This document shows, one piece after another, positions 61,987-64,000 of a DNA stretch of 64,000 nucleotides (within the stretch, counting starts at the first letter, position 1; each line of letters opens with the position of its first letter). The DNA comes from Nymphaea colorata (Eukaryota > Streptophyta > Magnoliopsida > Nymphaeales > Nymphaeaceae), in NCBI RefSeq assembly GCF_008831285.2, contig NC_045144.1:7470886-7534885 (forward strand). Reading direction: 5' to 3'. The position numbers and the translations under genes were made by a program. The notes below the pieces were generated by a model that worked only from the letters and a program-made list of their open reading frames with translations, had not been told where the DNA came from and ran no database searches.

Positions 61987-62263
61987 CTGAAGCAAACTCT
62001 GAAGTGGCTCCACCACAAGACTTACAGAGGACGGAGCCCATGACGAGCACAGAGGAGAGCTTCTCCTCGCCATAACCTGCAGACCTGACGAACTCGTCCC
62101 GCTCGGTGATCGAAGCGATTAGGTGGTCTTCCTCATCGACAGCCATGGCGGAAGAATATGGCTCTGCGGAAGAAACCATGAAACTACAGAGGAGGAAGAA
62201 GAAGAAGAAGAAGAAGGAGAGGAGAGAGGAAGCCGAAGGGAGTGGAGAGGCGTTGAACTTCAT
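60324..62263 (-). CDS. Pollen Ole e 1 / extensin-like secreted protein
   Basis: The CDS on the minus strand is exon 1 62263-61987 and exon 2 60622-60324, 576 nt, 191 aa; the intron is GT-AG and splits a Gly codon. Residues 1-32 form a signal peptide with seven consecutive Phe. The Ole e 1 domain starts at about residue 72 with VLVMGSVLCKSC and continues in exon 2 with VVVKCKRGKTRIRTRALTD, then KYGDFTIELPSEVHA. Cysteines are spread through the domain (including C80, C83, C100). The C-terminal part contains ACYPRFSG and ends DPIACS. Family members are secreted cell-wall or extracellular glycoproteins; despite the name many are not pollen-specific, and biochemical role is mostly unknown. The 1364-bp intron contains (TA)n, (G)n and (GA)n runs. 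Expression tissue cannot be inferred. Confidence 0.9.
61087..61135. repeat. (AT)n microsatellite in the Ole e 1 intron
   Basis: This is a pure AT dinucleotide run inside the single intron of the Ole e 1 gene. Confidence 0.95.
61294..61343. repeat. Second (AT)n microsatellite in the Ole e 1 intron
   Basis: This pure AT run is followed within 15 bp by ggtgacttt, similar to the GGTGACTCTAAA motif that borders TA runs near 38 kb. Confidence 0.95.
61511..61746. repeat. 44-bp perfect direct repeat
   Basis: The sequence aataaaaactatctttataa through ggtgactctaaacaat occurs at 61511-61554 and again, identical, at 61703-61746. Both carry the GGTGACTCTAAA motif shared with the 38-kb cluster, and a short TA run lies beside the first copy. 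Confidence 0.85.
61928..61984. repeat. (G)n(GA)n run abutting the Ole e 1 splice donor
   Basis: About 16 G are followed by a GA run of some 20 units that ends two bases before the donor of exon 1. In the transcript the intron therefore begins GTTCTCTCTC and runs into poly(CU) and poly(C). Confidence 0.9.
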
Positions 62264-62320
62264 CTTTGATCGTTATAGCTACCAGAGCAAACGACACACA
62301 AGGAGATTTATTGCTGGAGT

Positions 62321-62332
62321 TTATATATATAG
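62321..62332 (-). promoter_or_regulatory. TATA box of the Ole e 1 gene
   Basis: Read on the minus strand the sequence is CTATATATATAAACTCC, about 58-70 bp upstream of the start codon. It is preceded by a CT run (62333-62360). It would give a leader of about 30 nt. Confidence 0.6.
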
Positions 62333-62334
62333 AC

Positions 62335-62365
<31 letters not shown>

Positions 62366-62399
62366 TTAAAGGCTGTTCAAAGTGGAGAAGAGTTTTGTT

Positions 62400-64000
62400 T
62401 TTCTTGTAGGTAACGGAAGTTGGCTTTGCTTTTGGTGGTGTTCATAAGTTAGTTAAAACTTGTAAGAGAGATGGAGGTAGATTTCGTGAGAGAGAGAGAG
62501 AGGGAGAGATTATTTCTTTTAGAAGAAGAATACAAAGCAATCTGGATTTTAAGACAGTTAATGGAACTATTATGAGAATTAAATTCGAAAAAATATGGGA
62601 AAATTTTTCATTTAAAGATTTGCAATTTAGCACAATATGAAGTCGAAATTCTTGATACTCAGACACGTTAGTTCACAGTTGCAAATCGATGGTCCGAGAT
62701 AAAAGTCTGCCATGTCGTGTGGGATCTTCTCAAGTTCTATTAAGTCCAAAAGTTATTGCATTTACTTCTTTGGAAAGTAAAAAGATTTGGCGTCGTTTCT
62801 ATATGACATAATTATCCTTTCAGCCAGGGGATCAATTAAAATGAAAAGTTCTGATCAAACAACAGTCAGTAAATATATGATCCGGTTGATCAGAAATTCA
62901 GAAATATGGAGACTGTTTATTTATTTCATTATAGCTAGAAAAAATGTCCTTAAATGGAAGTCTTCGTTAGATTTATTTAAAAAAAAGAAATCAAATCACT
63001 TTGAGGCACGACAAACATTTCAAGGTTACTAATAAATGTAAAAAAAGAAAAAAAAGAACTTCAGAAAACAATCAAAAATGGAAGAAAGGGAACCAAATTT
63101 TTGAAACTCATTGAAGTAGGCAATGTGATTCAAGAAGAACTAGTGCAAAAAATTTAGAAGAGAACTATGAAAACGGAAAATTAGGTAATTGTGGATCATA
63201 CCAACCCATTTCATCCAAAATGAATTTGGATCTGTTTAAGAAACACATGCCAAATTTAAGAATATTAGGTTGCGTTTGATTACCATGGATCTAAGAACCG
63301 CAGTTTTGGGGTCCGACAACCCTTTCCTTGTGTTCGAACTCAATTCTACGCTTTTTATGTAGAATTCAGATCTTTTGGATCTAGATCTAGAACGCGTAGA
63401 GAAACAAACACAACTTTAGTAAATCTAATTAAAAGCATATCTATGTCAATCCTTGTCTGGATCTCAGCTTCATAGCGAATCTCAGCAAAATGAGATGATG
63501 AAATGATAATAATAATAATAATATAATAATAATAATACATAATAAAACTTATTTTTTCATTATTATAAATTGAGGTGACGGGGAAAGCTGAAGAAGGTCA
63601 AGGGTAGTGGCAACCGTTGGTTGGCCTAACCATCTTCCTTCATATCTTCTTCGTATTAATATATAGAGTGTTAATAACCGAAGCAGAAGAAAGATTTATT
63701 GCTCCTCCGATTGTTTTGACGAAGAAATCGAGAAAAAATACAAAGGGAAGCATCAGTTGGGTGAGAAATAAAACTATCGACGTGGAGATTTCCACGGGGC
63801 AGCCCGAAGCCAACGCCTCAAGAAAACAGAAGAAGTGAAATGAAAAAGAAGAAAGAAAAATGGCTGATAGGATGGTTGGAGTTGGTAGAGCTAAAACGGC
63901 GACTCAAACACGGCCGTTTTCTGGTTTCAATTCCATGGCATCACATATAACACCCACGTTGACTCTCTCTCTCTATCTCCTGTCTCTCTCTTACTTACTG
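62400..64000. other. AT-rich terminal intergenic stretch
   Basis: No gene is supported. A (TAA)n run lies at about 63507-63537. A 73-codon plus-strand frame at 63617-63838 starts with a hydrophobic stretch but has no recognisable domain; it could be an exon of a gene beyond the window, with no evidence either way. Confidence 0.5.

Overview
This is nuclear DNA of a flowering plant. The genes have GT-AG introns, TATA boxes of plant type and pyrimidine-rich 5' leaders. They encode plant-specific families: a LORELEI-like GPI protein, a DYW-class PPR protein, a TPD1-like peptide and a Pollen Ole e 1 protein. The intergenic DNA is AT-rich, full of (TA)n microsatellites, and carries Copia, LINE and hAT-type MITE sequences. 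The compact genes with modest GC do not look like a grass. I cannot name the species. No RNA genes, CRISPR arrays or bacterial-style operons were seen.

Layout, left to right. 1-5.9 kb is repeat-rich intergenic DNA with a complete hAT-type MITE (perfect 8-bp target duplication). 6.1-9.2 kb (+) is a three-exon LORELEI-like GPI-anchored protein gene of 167 aa. Tail-to-tail with it, 10.3-26.0 kb (-) is a twelve-exon gene for a DEK-type chromatin protein of 659 aa. Its 9.1-kb third intron holds a young 5.3-kb Ty1/copia element in the same orientation as the host gene, and another intron holds a likely solo LTR. 26-31 kb is AT-rich intergenic DNA with a LINE tail. 31.6-33.7 kb (+) is an intronless PPR-DYW gene. 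34-39 kb holds hAT-type and (TA)n-associated foldback repeats and a 173-bp tandem triplication. 39.5-40.0 kb (+) is a single-exon membrane protein with a DUF761 tail. 43.5-44.3 kb is a GC-rich block of unknown nature. 45.4-47.4 kb (+) is a TPD1-like secreted cysteine-rich protein (three exons, 181 aa). 52.0-53.6 kb (+) is a mitochondrial acyl carrier protein (two coding exons, 129 aa). 55.4-58.9 kb (+) is a decayed LINE with a large internal deletion. 60.3-62.3 kb (-) is a Pollen Ole e 1 family gene (two exons, 191 aa). The rest to 64 kb is AT-rich.

The genes are functionally unrelated neighbours, as expected for a plant chromosome. All multi-exon models were assembled by hand from splice signals, reading phase and family similarity; every joined CDS is a multiple of three. 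The most notable structures are the copia insertion in the DEK intron, the paired solo LTR, the hAT-type MITE family, the (TA)n-flanked foldback family, a 21-bp inverted repeat inside a TPD1 intron, and a signal peptide whose poly-Phe run is encoded by a trinucleotide microsatellite.
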